Source: an uncultured Acidimicrobiales bacterium
GTDB taxonomy: Bacteria > Actinomycetota > Acidimicrobiia > Acidimicrobiales > SHLQ01
Assembly: GCA_938041035.1 (NCBI GenBank)
Contig: CALHYX010000089.1
Coordinates: 1-64,000 of the forward strand
Length of the DNA stretch: 64,000 nt
Direction of reading: 5' to 3'
Shown here piece by piece: positions 50,346 through 59,737 of this stretch. The position numbers and the translations under genes were made by a program. Position 1 is the first letter of the stretch. Every line of letters starts with the position of its first letter. The notes under the pieces are model-generated. The model was not told the DNA's origin and made no database searches. It worked only from the letters and a program-made list of their open reading frames with translations.

Positions 50346-51602
50346 CTAGGGCGTGCGGTCGATGGCGGGCGGGATCGGGTTGGTGCCGCCACCCCAGGTG
50401 TCGGCCTCGCCGGGGCGGTCGCCGCCCGGAATGCGGAGTTCGGCCAGGGAGTCGAGGGTCAGGTGGTCGGCGATCATGTTGTGGAACCGGTGCAGCGGTT
50501 CTTCGAACCGAGGTGACAGCGGGCCGGGGGGCAGCGCTCCGCCCGCGAGGCCGCGCTGGCCCCGTTCCACGATGCCGACGTCCTCGGCGTTGACGTCGAT
50601 CCAGAAGCTGCGGGTGGTTTCGGTGGCGGCGGCCACCTCGCCCGAGGACCCGGGCACCAGCAGCGTCCACGTCTCGGTGGTGCGGCCGGCCGAGCGGGGC
50701 TCCAGCCGCATGAGCCAGATGTGGTTGGGGAGTACCGACAACAACACGTTGGGAAACAGGGCGATGAAGCGACCCGACACGAGGTCGGATTCGTCGAGGC
50801 CGGCAGCGGGCGGAAGGGCGAGCCAATCGTCGCGGTCGTCGCCCGACACCGGGGTGGTGGTCTGACCGCAGTACATGCCCGGACCCTGGTAGCGGAAATG
50901 GTCCTCGACTCGCGAGACCTTGGCAAGCTCGGGATGCACCCAGGTGAGGTGGTAGTACTCCTGAAAGTTCTCGCTGATGAGCTTCCAGTTGGCGCTGATG
51001 TCGATCTGCTGCTCGTCGCTTTTGACCCACGAGTCGAGTTGGTAACCGGCCATGCGTTCGGGCAGGTCGCCCAGCCAATCGTGCAGCGGTGGGGTCTCGG
51101 GATCCAGGCAGGCGAACAGGAGCGGTCCCCACGTTTCGACCCGAACGGCGAACAGCGGGTAGTCGGCGCGGTCGAAACCCGGACGCGGCACCTCGTCGAA
51201 GAACGGCGTCGCGATCAACTGGCCGTCGAGGGCGTACCCCCAGCGGTGATAGGGGCAGCGGATCGTCGTAGCGACCGCGCAATCGCTCTCGACGAGCTCG
51301 GTGCCGCGGTGGCGACATGAATTCAGAAAGCCGCGCAACGTGCCGTCGTTATCGCGGGTGATAATCACCGATCGCGAGCCGACGGAGCGGACCAGGAGCT
51401 GCCCCGGTTCGGCCGCGTCGGCGGCGAGGCCGACGCACACCCAGGCCCGGCCGAACAACCGCTGCTGCTCCAGGGCGAAGAAGGCATCGCTGGCGTACGC
51501 GTCGGGGTGCAAGCCCGTGCACTCGCTCACCGGGAGGCGGGTACCGCGCCATGCGGCCGCATCGGTCCAATCGATCGGGGTGTCGGCTAACGGCAAGAAC
51601 AA
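50346..51602 (-). CDS. Rieske oxygenase alpha subunit, quaternary-amine demethylase-like
   Basis: This 418-aa protein binds a Rieske [2Fe-2S] centre (Cys96, His98, Cys116, His119) and a mononuclear iron (NFQEYYHLTWVH with His218 and His223). The bridging acid three residues before the first His is Glu215, as in carnitine monooxygenase CntA, rather than the Asp of naphthalene-type dioxygenases. With sarcosine oxidase genes next door, a role in N-demethylating glycine betaine, carnitine or a related amine is likely. No reductase partner gene (GbcB/CntB-like) is in the window. Confidence 0.87.
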   Translation of the reverse strand: MFLPLADTPIDWTDAAAWRGTRLPVSECTGLHPDAYASDAFFALEQQRLFGRAWVCVGLAADAAEPGQLLVRSVGSRSVIITRDNDGTLRGFLNSCRHRGTELVESDCAVATTIRCPYHRWGYALDGQLIATPFFDEVPRPGFDRADYPLFAVRVETWGPLLFACLDPETPPLHDWLGDLPERMAGYQLDSWVKSDEQQIDISANWKLISENFQEYYHLTWVHPELAKVSRVEDHFRYQGPGMYCGQTTTPVSGDDRDDWLALPPAAGLDESDLVSGRFIALFPNVLLSVLPNHIWLMRLEPRSAGRTTETWTLLVPGSSGEVAAATETTRSFWIDVNAEDVGIVERGQRGLAGGALPPGPLSPRFEEPLHRFHNMIADHLTLDSLAELRIPGGDRPGEADTWGGGTNPIPPAIDRTP

Positions 51603-51676
51603 CTCCTCACGGGTCAGCGAAAACCGTCCCAGCGCGTCGAGACGGTGTCAACGGGTTCCCGTCAGTCGGGAAGGTC

Positions 51677-52561
51677 TCACGGGGCGAAGACTTCGGTGGC
51701 CAGGTTCCAGCCCCGCTGGGCGAGCGGGAGTTCGTCATCGGTGCGGCGCAGCAGCAGCAGGCGGGCGGTCGCGGCCCGGTCCCTCAGCCGGACGTAGCTG
51801 AGCCCCGGGGCCTGGAACGAGCAGACGGTGGCCGGAACGATGGCCACACCCTGTCCGGCGGCCACCAGACCGAGTACCGAGGTGTACTCCGACGCCTCGA
51901 TCTCGGGGTCGTAGGCGAAGCCGGCACCGGTGAGCAGGGCGGCGAGTTCGGCGTGGAAGGTGGGGGAGAGGGCGCGATCGAATCCGATCAGCGATTCGCC
52001 CGCGAGTTGGGTGAGCTGCGTGCTCTTGCGCGCCGCCAGGCGGTGGTCGCTCGGCGCCGCGACCACCAACGGCTCGGTGGTGAGTACCCGAGCCTTGATC
52101 GCCTTACCGTCGCCGGCGGTGCGGCCGATGCCGAGGTCGAGTTCGCCGGCTCGCAACGCCTGAGCCTGAAGGTCCGAAGAGTTGGTCGACAACTCGAACT
52201 GCACGTGCGGCCACCGTTGGCGGTACTCGCGCACGAATCGGGGCATGACCTCGAACGCGGCGGAGTCGACGAACCCAAGGCGGAGGGTGCCGCTCTCGCC
52301 GGAGCGAAACTGCTCCATCACCCGGTCGACCGATTCGGCGTTGGCCAGCAACCGCTCGGCCTGGGACAACAGCACCTCGCCCGCTCGGGTGAGTTCGACG
52401 CGTCGGGTCGAGCGGTCGAACAGGGCGAGGCCGAGATCGTCCTCGAGCAACCGAATCTGCTGGCTCAGCGGCGGTTGCGCCATGTGCAGGTCCCGGGCGG
52501 CCCGCCCGAAGTGAAGCTGCCGGGCGACGGCGACGAAGTACTCGAGTCGACGCAGGTTCAT
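51677..52561 (-). CDS. LysR-type transcriptional regulator
   Basis: This 294-aa LysR regulator has an N-terminal winged HTH (residues 1-60, RRLEYFVAVARQLHFGRAA, PPLSQQIRLLEDDLG) and a periplasmic-binding-like effector domain (~90-290). It resembles BenM/CatR-like regulators of catabolic genes. It lies head-to-head with soxB and behind the Rieske oxygenase gene, so it probably controls both. ATG 52561 is the standard LysR start; the frame extends upstream into the divergent promoter. Confidence 0.92.
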   Translation of the reverse strand: MNLRRLEYFVAVARQLHFGRAARDLHMAQPPLSQQIRLLEDDLGLALFDRSTRRVELTRAGEVLLSQAERLLANAESVDRVMEQFRSGESGTLRLGFVDSAAFEVMPRFVREYRQRWPHVQFELSTNSSDLQAQALRAGELDLGIGRTAGDGKAIKARVLTTEPLVVAAPSDHRLAARKSTQLTQLAGESLIGFDRALSPTFHAELAALLTGAGFAYDPEIEASEYTSVLGLVAAGQGVAIVPATVCSFQAPGLSYVRLRDRAATARLLLLRRTDDELPLAQRGWNLATEVFAP

Positions 52562-52576
52562 CGCCAGATGGTACTG

Positions 52577-52591
52577 ATATCGAACCGATAT
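52577..52591. promoter_or_regulatory. LysR box between lysR and soxB
   Basis: ATATCG-AAC-CGATAT is a perfect inverted repeat (6-bp arms, 3-bp spacer) that contains T-N11-A (52578-52590), the classic LysR recognition pattern. It lies 16 bp upstream of the lysR start and 45 bp upstream of soxB, in the divergent promoter. It is the best candidate binding site for the adjacent regulator. Confidence 0.72.
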
Positions 52592-52636
52592 GAATAACTC
52601 GCCTATTGATACTTCTCGCGCCAGGGGGGTTTTCGT

Positions 52637-54019
52637 ATGGTTTCGGGGATGGCTACGTTTCGTGCCGCTCTGTCGTCCGCTTCCCTCGGTTCGGTTCGCT
52701 CCTCGCTCGGGGCCCGTGTCGGGTCGGGTGGGGCCGACAAGCCGCCTCGCTACAGCGCGGCCGGACTGTTCATCAAGGGGGCCAGGCGCGAGGAATGGCC
52801 CCGGGTGTGGCGCGAAGTCGACCTCGCCCGGTCCTACGACGCCATCATCATTGGCGGGGGCGTGCACGGCCTGGCCACCGCGTACTACCTGGCCACCAAT
52901 CACGGCATCACCAACGTCGCGGTGCTCGACAAGGCCTACCTCGGTAGTGGCGGATCCGGGCGCAACACCGCGATCGTGCGGTCGAACTACCTGACCCCTG
53001 AAGGGGTGGCGTTCTACGACCGTTCGCTCACGCTCTACAACTCGATGTCGACCGACCTGAACCTCAACGTGATGTTCAGCGAGCGGGGCCACATGACCCT
53101 GGCCCACACCGACGGTGCGTTACGCACGATGAACTGGCGGGCCGAGGTCAACAAACTCCAGAACATCGACAGCTCGGTGATCGACCCCGCCGAGGTGAAG
53201 AAGCTCGCCCCCAGCCTCGATGTTTCCGGCGATACCCGCTACCCGATTCTCGGCGCGCTGTATCACCCGCCGGGCGGCACGATCCGCCACGACGCCGTCG
53301 TGTGGGGCTACGCCCGCGGGGCCGACCACCGCGGCGTGCAGATGCATCAGCGCACCGAGGTGTTCGACATCTTGTGCGAGGGCGGCGACGGGCCCGACGG
53401 CAAGGGCCCCGGAGGCCGGGTCACGGGAGTGCGAACGAACCGGGGCGACATCTCGGCGCCGATCGTCGTGAACTGCACGGCGGGTTGGGCCACCACGATC
53501 TCCGACATGGCCGGGGTCCGGCTGCCGATCACCACCCACCCGCTTCAGGCCGCGGTGACCGAGCCGGTGAAGGTCTTCCTGCCCACGGTGGTGGTGTCGG
53601 GCTCGCTCCACGTCTATGTGAGCCAGACTGACCGGGGCGAGTTGGTGTTCGGGGCATCGGTCGACCCGTATGCGACCTATTCCATGAAGGGGTCGCTCGA
53701 ATTCACCGAGGAGCTGGCCGGTCACGTGCTCGAACTCATGCCCGGCATCGGCCGCATGCGGCTGCTGCGTCAGTGGGCCGGTCTGTGCGACATGACGCCG
53801 GACTACTCGCCGGTGATGGGGTTCACGCCCGTAGACGGGTTCCTGTGCGACGTCGGTTGGGGCACGTACGGCTTCAAGGCCGGCCCCGTGTCGGGCGAGC
53901 AGATGGCCGAGGCGATCGCCACCGGCCGAACCCCGAAGCTCATCGAACCGTTTGCCCTTTCGCGCTTTGCCGCCGGCGACCTGGTCGGCGAAAAGGGCGC
54001 GGCCGCCGTCGGCCACTGA
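52637..54019 (+). CDS. soxB: Sarcosine oxidase subunit beta (heterotetrameric)
   Basis: This 460-aa DAO-family flavoprotein has AIIIGGGVHGLATAYYL (FAD-binding) near residue 70, GSGGSGRNTAIVRSNY, and a C-terminal VGWGTYGFKAGPVSGEQMAE block. In the tetrameric enzyme the beta subunit holds the covalent FMN and the non-covalent FAD sites for sarcosine oxidation. The gene starts soxB-soxD-soxA-soxG, the canonical order. Two ATGs (52637 and 52649) are possible. Confidence 0.94.
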   Translation: MVSGMATFRAALSSASLGSVRSSLGARVGSGGADKPPRYSAAGLFIKGARREEWPRVWREVDLARSYDAIIIGGGVHGLATAYYLATNHGITNVAVLDKAYLGSGGSGRNTAIVRSNYLTPEGVAFYDRSLTLYNSMSTDLNLNVMFSERGHMTLAHTDGALRTMNWRAEVNKLQNIDSSVIDPAEVKKLAPSLDVSGDTRYPILGALYHPPGGTIRHDAVVWGYARGADHRGVQMHQRTEVFDILCEGGDGPDGKGPGGRVTGVRTNRGDISAPIVVNCTAGWATTISDMAGVRLPITTHPLQAAVTEPVKVFLPTVVVSGSLHVYVSQTDRGELVFGASVDPYATYSMKGSLEFTEELAGHVLELMPGIGRMRLLRQWAGLCDMTPDYSPVMGFTPVDGFLCDVGWGTYGFKAGPVSGEQMAEAIATGRTPKLIEPFALSRFAAGDLVGEKGAAAVGH

Positions 54020-54027
54020 GGACTGCC

Positions 54028-54411
54028 ATGATGCTCGTACCCTGCCCCAACTGCGGTCCCCGCAATTCGAGTGACCTCCGCTACGTCGGCGAGTCGCATG
54101 CTCGGCCGGACCCCGGCACGGTCAGCGCCGAGGATTGGCGGGCCTATTTGTACTTGCGCGACAACCCGGCCGGTCCGCTCGCCGAGACCTGGTACTGCCG
54201 CAGCGGCTGTCGTCGGTACTTCACGCTCACCCGCAACACGTCGACCAATGAGTTCGAGAACCACCCGCTCCCCGGCGCCAAGCTGGGCGCGGTCGACCCG
54301 AGCTTCCACTACATCTCTGAAACGAGCACGATCTCTGAAACGAGCACGGTCTCTGAAACGAGCACGGTCTCCGAAACGAGCACCGACAACTCGGCGGGCG
54401 GTGGCGGCTGA
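54028..54411 (+). CDS. soxD: Sarcosine oxidase subunit delta with repeat-bearing tail
   Basis: This 127-aa protein has the SoxD core (~1-95) with CPNC and CRSGC cysteine pairs for zinc and the segment DWRAYLYLRDNPAG. Family members are ~90-100 aa, so the C-terminal Ser/Thr/Glu tail, with four copies of (I/V)SETST, is an addition. The stop overlaps the soxA ATG (TGATG), coupling their translation. Confidence 0.93.
   Translation: MMLVPCPNCGPRNSSDLRYVGESHARPDPGTVSAEDWRAYLYLRDNPAGPLAETWYCRSGCRRYFTLTRNTSTNEFENHPLPGAKLGAVDPSFHYISETSTISETSTVSETSTVSETSTDNSAGGGG
54313..54384 (+). repeat. Four-copy 18-bp minisatellite in soxD
   Basis: Four tandem 18-bp units start at 54313, 54331, 54349 and 54367 (consensus begins RTCTCTGAAACGAG). 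The first three are nearly identical and the fourth has two changes. Each encodes (I/V)SETST. Whole-codon length keeps the frame, so copy number can vary without breaking soxD. Confidence 0.92.
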
Positions 54412-57260
54412 TGCAACGGCTCGCGACCCAGCCCGGCGAGGTCATCGATCGGTCCCGCCCGCTCCCGTTCACCTGGAACGGCAAGCCGCACCGCGGGTTT
54501 GCCGGCGACACGATCGCTTCCGCGCTGGCCGCCGATGGGGTGCGGATTTTCGCCCGGTCGATGAAGTACCACCGGCCCCGCGGCCTGCTGACCGCCGACT
54601 ATTGGGACCCGAACGCGTTCGTGCAGGTGGGGTCTGACCCCAACGTGCGGGCCGGCCACCGGCTGCTCGAGGCGGGCATGGACGTCAGCGCCCAGAACGT
54701 GTGGCCGTCGCTGGAGTACGACATCAAGGCGGCCAACGGACTGGTGGGCCGGTTCCTCACCGCCGGCTTCTACTACAAGACCTTCATGAAGCCGGCCCGG
54801 CTCTGGCCGGTGTACGAACGGGTGTTGGCGCAGTTCGCGCCGGGGGGCACCGTCGATTATGACAGCGCCCACGAGTACTTCGATAAGCGCTACACCCACC
54901 CCGATGTGCTGGTCGCCGGGGGTGGCCCCGCCGGTATGGCCTCGGCCATCGCGGCCGCCGACGCCGGCGCGTCGGTGATGCTGGTCGAACACGAGCACGA
55001 CTTGGGGGGCTATCTGCGCTGGGGTGACGGCGCCCAACGGGAACTGGCCGACGATCTCCGAGCGAGCTGCGACGCCCACGACGGTATCGAGGTGCTGCGC
55101 AACGCCACCGTCACCGGCCGGTATGAGGACAACTGGTGCGCGGTCGTGCAGCGCGACCATCCCCACGCGGTCGAACGGCTCATCAAGGCGCGGGCGAAGA
55201 CGCTCGTCGTAGCACCCGGGCTGATCGAGCGGCCCTACGTGTTTGCCGGCAACGACAAGCCCGGCGTGCTGCTGTCGGGTGCGGCGCGGCGCCTGATGAA
55301 TCTGTATGCGGTGAAGCCGGGGCAGCGCGCCGTGGTGCTCACCGCCAACGCCGATGGCGACCGCACGGTCACCGACCTCGAACGGGTGGGCGTCGATGTC
55401 GCCCGGGTGGTCGATGCCCGAGCCGGGGCGACGGTGGTAGCGGCCCACGGCGGGGCCAAAGCGGTCGAATCGGTTGAGCTCAGCGACGGTTCGTCGGTCG
55501 ACGCCGACCTGCTGGTGACCGCGGTGGGGTGGACGGCGCCGACGTCGCTGCTCAACCTCGCCGGTGATCGCCCGGTGTACGACCCGCAGGCCGCCCGGTT
55601 CTTTTCCGACCGGGTGCCCGACAACATTGTCGTCACCGGCGGGTTGGCCGGCGACGGATCGGCGGCCGAACTGGTCGAGCACGGTCGCGCCACCGGCGAA
55701 CTCGCCGCTCGGCGCGCCGCGGTCGTGGCCCACACCCTGCAACGCCTGACCTCTCGGGCGGCCCCGGTGGCTGACGACACCGCCCAATCGATGCCGCCCG
55801 ACGATCGCTCGCCGCTGACCCGCGATGCTCATCCCGAGCTTTTTCGCTCGTCGACCCACGGCATCGTCGACTACAGCGAGGACGTCGGGTCGAAGGACCT
55901 CGTGGCGGCGGCGACCGAGGGCTACGACTCAGTGGAGCTGATCAAGCGTTTCACCACGGCCACCATGGGCCCGGCGCAGGGCAAACTCGAAACGGTGAAC
56001 ACCGTCGCGGTGCTGGCCGAAGCGCGCGGTGAGACCATCGCCGAGGTGGGCACCACCGTGTGGCGTCCACCGTTCGCCCCGGTGACCCTCGGGGCCCTGG
56101 GCGGTCGCATTTTCGAACCCGTGCGGGTGTCGTCGATACAGCCCTGGCACGAGGCCCACGGGGCGAGGCCGATCCTCGCTGGTCAGTGGGTCCGACCCGA
56201 GCACTACGGCGACCCCGAAGGTGAGGTGCGCAATGTGCGGGGGAACGTGGGCATCATCGACGTCACGCCGCTGGGCAAGCTCGACCTCCGCGGCCCCGAC
56301 GTGGCAAAGCTGCTGGCGCATCTGTACACGAACAAGTGGGCCAAGCTGCCCGTCGGGGGAGTGCGTTACGGCGTCATGTGCGCCGAGGACGGCGTCGTCA
56401 TGGATGACGGGGTCACCGGGCGGCTGGGCGACGAGCACTACCTGATGACCACGACCAGCTCCGGTGCGGCCGGTGTGTGGGAGTGGGCGGAAAACTGGCT
56501 CCAGACCGAACATCCCGACTGGCAGGTGCACATCACCCCGGTCACCACCGCGTTCACGAGCATCAACGTGGCCGGACCGAACTCGCGCGAGCTGGTATCG
56601 CGGCTCACCGCCATCGACCTCGATTCCGATGCCTTCGGGTACATGCAGGTGCGCCGCGGCGAGATCGCCGGCGCCGAGGGTTGTTTCATGTGGCGCATCG
56701 GGTTCACCGGCGAGCTGTCCTATGAGCTGCACGTGCCGTCCGGGTACGGCCTGGCGGTGTGGGAGGCGCTCCTCGAGCAGGGCGCCGACCTCGGCGTCGC
56801 CCCGTTCGGGCTCGAGGCCCAGCGCATCATGCGGTTGGAGAAGGGCCACTTCATCGTGGGCCAGGACACCGATGGCCTCACCCGGATGCCGACGGTCGGC
56901 CTGAACCCGCTGATCAAGCTCGACAAGCCCGACTTCGCCGGCAAGGTCGAACTGCGCGAGGCGGTCGAGGACGACACGTTGCCCCGGCTGGTGGCGATTC
57001 AACCCGATGACCCGGACATCGTGCCGGTGGAGGCGAGCCAGATCGTCCGGGCCGGCACCAACGAAATCCTCGGTCGGATCACGTCGTCGCGGCGATCGCC
57101 CACGTTGGGGCGCTCGATCTGTCTCGGCCAGGTCGCTCCCGAGGCCGCCGCCCCCGGGACGACCCTCACGGTGGTCCTCACCACCGGGCAGCGCATCTCG
57201 GCCAAGGTGATGGAACATCACGCCCATTTCGACCCCGACGGGGAGCGGCAACGTGTCTGA
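54411..57260 (+). CDS. soxA: Sarcosine oxidase subunit alpha
   Basis: This 949-aa protein has the N-terminal ferredoxin-like domain (GKPHRGFAGDTIASALAADG) lacking its Fe-S cysteines, an NAD-binding FAD/NAD domain (LVAGGGPAGMASAIAAADAG near residue 168), and a C-terminal aminomethyltransferase/GcvT-like domain (~560-945) for tetrahydrofolate. The subunit passes formaldehyde from sarcosine to folate. It starts overlapping the soxD stop and its stop overlaps soxG by 8 bp. Confidence 0.95.
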   Translation: MQRLATQPGEVIDRSRPLPFTWNGKPHRGFAGDTIASALAADGVRIFARSMKYHRPRGLLTADYWDPNAFVQVGSDPNVRAGHRLLEAGMDVSAQNVWPSLEYDIKAANGLVGRFLTAGFYYKTFMKPARLWPVYERVLAQFAPGGTVDYDSAHEYFDKRYTHPDVLVAGGGPAGMASAIAAADAGASVMLVEHEHDLGGYLRWGDGAQRELADDLRASCDAHDGIEVLRNATVTGRYEDNWCAVVQRDHPHAVERLIKARAKTLVVAPGLIERPYVFAGNDKPGVLLSGAARRLMNLYAVKPGQRAVVLTANADGDRTVTDLERVGVDVARVVDARAGATVVAAHGGAKAVESVELSDGSSVDADLLVTAVGWTAPTSLLNLAGDRPVYDPQAARFFSDRVPDNIVVTGGLAGDGSAAELVEHGRATGELAARRAAVVAHTLQRLTSRAAPVADDTAQSMPPDDRSPLTRDAHPELFRSSTHGIVDYSEDVGSKDLVAAATEGYDSVELIKRFTTATMGPAQGKLETVNTVAVLAEARGETIAEVGTTVWRPPFAPVTLGALGGRIFEPVRVSSIQPWHEAHGARPILAGQWVRPEHYGDPEGEVRNVRGNVGIIDVTPLGKLDLRGPDVAKLLAHLYTNKWAKLPVGGVRYGVMCAEDGVVMDDGVTGRLGDEHYLMTTTSSGAAGVWEWAENWLQTEHPDWQVHITPVTTAFTSINVAGPNSRELVSRLTAIDLDSDAFGYMQVRRGEIAGAEGCFMWRIGFTGELSYELHVPSGYGLAVWEALLEQGADLGVAPFGLEAQRIMRLEKGHFIVGQDTDGLTRMPTVGLNPLIKLDKPDFAGKVELREAVEDDTLPRLVAIQPDDPDIVPVEASQIVRAGTNEILGRITSSRRSPTLGRSICLGQVAPEAAAPGTTLTVVLTTGQRISAKVMEHHAHFDPDGERQRV

Positions 57261-57837
57261 ACCGACGACTCCACTGGTCTTCGCCAGTGCGGTGACAGCA
57301 GTGCCTTCCCCCGACATCGGTGACGCGGCGTTGGTGCTGAGCGACCGGTCGGCCGTAGCCAAGTGGGTGGTGCGCGCCGGCGCCGAGACCAACGCCGCCC
57401 GGACGCTGCCCCGCTTCGGCACCAGCGAACGGGCCGGCGACGTTCTCGTGGCCGGGTCCCGGCCGGGGGAGTGGCTGATGCTCGGGGCGCCGGAACCGGT
57501 GGCCGACCGGGTCGCCGCCGTCGACACCGCCGGCCACGTCAGCCTGGTCGATCTGACCCACAGCCGGGCGATGTTCCGGCTCGCCGGGGCACAGGCACCC
57601 CACCTGCTCGAAAAGGTGTGCAGCCTCGACTGGACCGACGCCATGATGCCCGACGGCGCCGTCGTGTCGGCTTTCGTCGCCAAGGTGACCTGCGACATCG
57701 TTCGCCGCGACGATGCGGGAACCCGCGGCTACCTGCTGCTCAGCGATCGGTCGTCGGCGCAGTACCTGTTCGACGCGTTGGTCGACGCCGGGTCGGAGTT
57801 CGCCGTCGCCGTCGGCCCGCCCAAAGTCGGCGTCTGA
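57253..57837 (+). CDS. soxG: Sarcosine oxidase subunit gamma
   Basis: This 194-aa SoxG family protein has the GcvT-like fold of the gamma subunit; WLMLGAPEPVADRV, VDLTHSRAMFRLAG and CDIVRRDD are recognisable. GTG 57253 overlaps soxA by 8 bp, as in other sox operons. It is the last sox gene; glyA, folD and purU are not in the window. Confidence 0.9.
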   Translation: MSEPTTPLVFASAVTAVPSPDIGDAALVLSDRSAVAKWVVRAGAETNAARTLPRFGTSERAGDVLVAGSRPGEWLMLGAPEPVADRVAAVDTAGHVSLVDLTHSRAMFRLAGAQAPHLLEKVCSLDWTDAMMPDGAVVSAFVAKVTCDIVRRDDAGTRGYLLLSDRSSAQYLFDALVDAGSEFAVAVGPPKVGV

Positions 57838-57917
57838 GCACTCGGCAGCCGGGATTTGCCGCCTCGGCGACCATCAAACCAAGGTGGTTCCGACGAGCGC
57901 ACGACCACTGGGGCCCG

Positions 57918-59726
57918 ATGACCGCGACCGAACCCAACATTGACCGCGAAGCCATGCACGCCCGCTACGCGGCCGAGCGCGACAAGCGGCTACGGGCCGA
58001 CGGCAACGAGCAGTATCTCGACATCGTCGGGCACTTCGCCCACTACCTCGACGACCCCTACGTCGAGGCGCCCGCGCGCGAACCGCTGAGCGACGAGGTG
58101 TTGTTCGCGTTCGTCGGCGGGGGCTTCGCCGGCCTGCTCACCGGCGCCAAGTTGAAACAGGCCGGTATCGATGATGTCCGGATCATCGAAAAGGCGGGTG
58201 ACTTCGGCGGCACCTGGTACTGGAATCGGTACCCGGGAGCGCAGTGCGACACGGCGGCGTTCATCTACCTGCCGTTGCTCGAAGAGACCGGCCACATGCC
58301 CACCGAGAAGTACACCAAGGCACCGGAGATCCTCGATCACTGTCGTCGCATCGGCACCCACTTCGCCCTGTACGACAACGCCGTGTTGTCGACCGAGGTC
58401 ACCGAGATCGAGTGGGACGAGGCCGCGGAGCGGTGGATCATTCGCACCAACCGGGGCGACGAGATGCGGGCCAAATACGTCGGCATCGGCACCGGCCCGC
58501 TGCACCGGCCGAAGCTGCCGGGCATTCCCGGCATCAGCGATTTCGCCGGCCACAGCTTTCACACCAGCCGGTGGGACTACGACTACACCGGAGGCAGCCC
58601 CAACGGTGAACTGATGGATCGGCTCGGCGACAAGCGCGTCGGGATTATCGGTACGGGCGCGACGTCGGTGCAATGCGTTCCCCATCTGTCGCGGGCGTGC
58701 GGCGAACTGTTCGTGTTCCAGCGCACGCCGTCGTCGATCGACATTCGCAACAACCACGCCATCGACCCGGAGTGGTTCGCCACCCTCGAACCGGGTTGGC
58801 AGGAGAAATGGTTGATGAACTTCACCATTCTCCAGACCGGCGGCTTCGCCGACGAGGACCTGGTGATGGACGGTTGGACCGACATCTCCCAGCGCATTCG
58901 CGACCGGGTGCTGGCCAACCCCGACCAGGAGTTCACGCCGGAGGCGTTCCTGCGGGCGTACCACGAGAGCGACGACGAAAAGATGCTCGAGATTCGGGCC
59001 CGGGTCGACGAGATCGTACGCGACGAAACCACCGCGGCGGCCCTGAAGCCCTGGTACCGCCAGCTCTGCAAGCGGCCGTGCTTTCACGACGAGTACCTCC
59101 AGGCATACAACTCGCCGACCACCCACCTGGTCGACACCGACGGCAAAGGGGTCGAGCGCATCACCGAGAACGGGGTCGTGGTCGCGGGCGAGGAATACGA
59201 ACTCGACTGCATCATCTACGCGTCGGGCTTCGAGGTCGGCACGCCGTTCGAGCGCCGCTCCGGGTTCGACATGGTTGGCCAGGGCGGCCTGCGGCTCTCG
59301 GAGAAGTGGGCCGACGGCATGCGCAGCCTGCACGGGATCCACGTCAACGGCTTTCCGAACGCCTTCGTGGTCGGCCCGACCCAGGCGGCGAACCTGATCT
59401 CCAACGTGCCCCACAACCTGACCGAAGCGGGGGAGACCATCGCCATGATCATCGCCCGGGCCGAGGAGCTCGGGGCCCGCCGGGTCGAGGTGAGCGAAGC
59501 GGTCGAGACGGCGTGGGTCGAACGGCTGGAGGCGGGCGGGCGCACGTTCGGTGGCGACCCGTCATGCACGCCCGGTTATTACAACAACGAGGGCGGCGAG
59601 ATCGCCGATTCGTCCCGGCGCAGCTCGCTCGGCTTTCCCGAGGGGCCGGTGGCGTACTTTGCCTACATCGACGCCTGGCGGGATTCGGGCGAATTCGAAG
59701 GCGTCGACTTCATCTGCGATAGCTAG
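57918..59726 (+). CDS. Flavin-containing monooxygenase, Baeyer-Villiger type (second copy)
   Basis: This 602-aa paralogue of the 29657-31414 protein shares GGTWYWNRYPG, LPLLEETGHMPTEKY and the fingerprint FAGHSFHTSRWD near residue 214. The first Rossmann motif reads GGGFAG and the second IIGTGATSVQ. The substrate is unknown. It starts at ATG 57918, 80 bp after soxG, and may or may not belong to that operon; the amine context could instead point to N-oxidation. Confidence 0.88.
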   Translation: MTATEPNIDREAMHARYAAERDKRLRADGNEQYLDIVGHFAHYLDDPYVEAPAREPLSDEVLFAFVGGGFAGLLTGAKLKQAGIDDVRIIEKAGDFGGTWYWNRYPGAQCDTAAFIYLPLLEETGHMPTEKYTKAPEILDHCRRIGTHFALYDNAVLSTEVTEIEWDEAAERWIIRTNRGDEMRAKYVGIGTGPLHRPKLPGIPGISDFAGHSFHTSRWDYDYTGGSPNGELMDRLGDKRVGIIGTGATSVQCVPHLSRACGELFVFQRTPSSIDIRNNHAIDPEWFATLEPGWQEKWLMNFTILQTGGFADEDLVMDGWTDISQRIRDRVLANPDQEFTPEAFLRAYHESDDEKMLEIRARVDEIVRDETTAAALKPWYRQLCKRPCFHDEYLQAYNSPTTHLVDTDGKGVERITENGVVVAGEEYELDCIIYASGFEVGTPFERRSGFDMVGQGGLRLSEKWADGMRSLHGIHVNGFPNAFVVGPTQAANLISNVPHNLTEAGETIAMIIARAEELGARRVEVSEAVETAWVERLEAGGRTFGGDPSCTPGYYNNEGGEIADSSRRSSLGFPEGPVAYFAYIDAWRDSGEFEGVDFICDS

Positions 59727-59737
59727 CCTCAGCAACC

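Noticed and set aside
54309..59414. Several 470-590 codon frames antisense to soxA, soxG and the second monooxygenase
   Set aside because: They are shadows created by high third-position GC in strongly supported genes; no family match.
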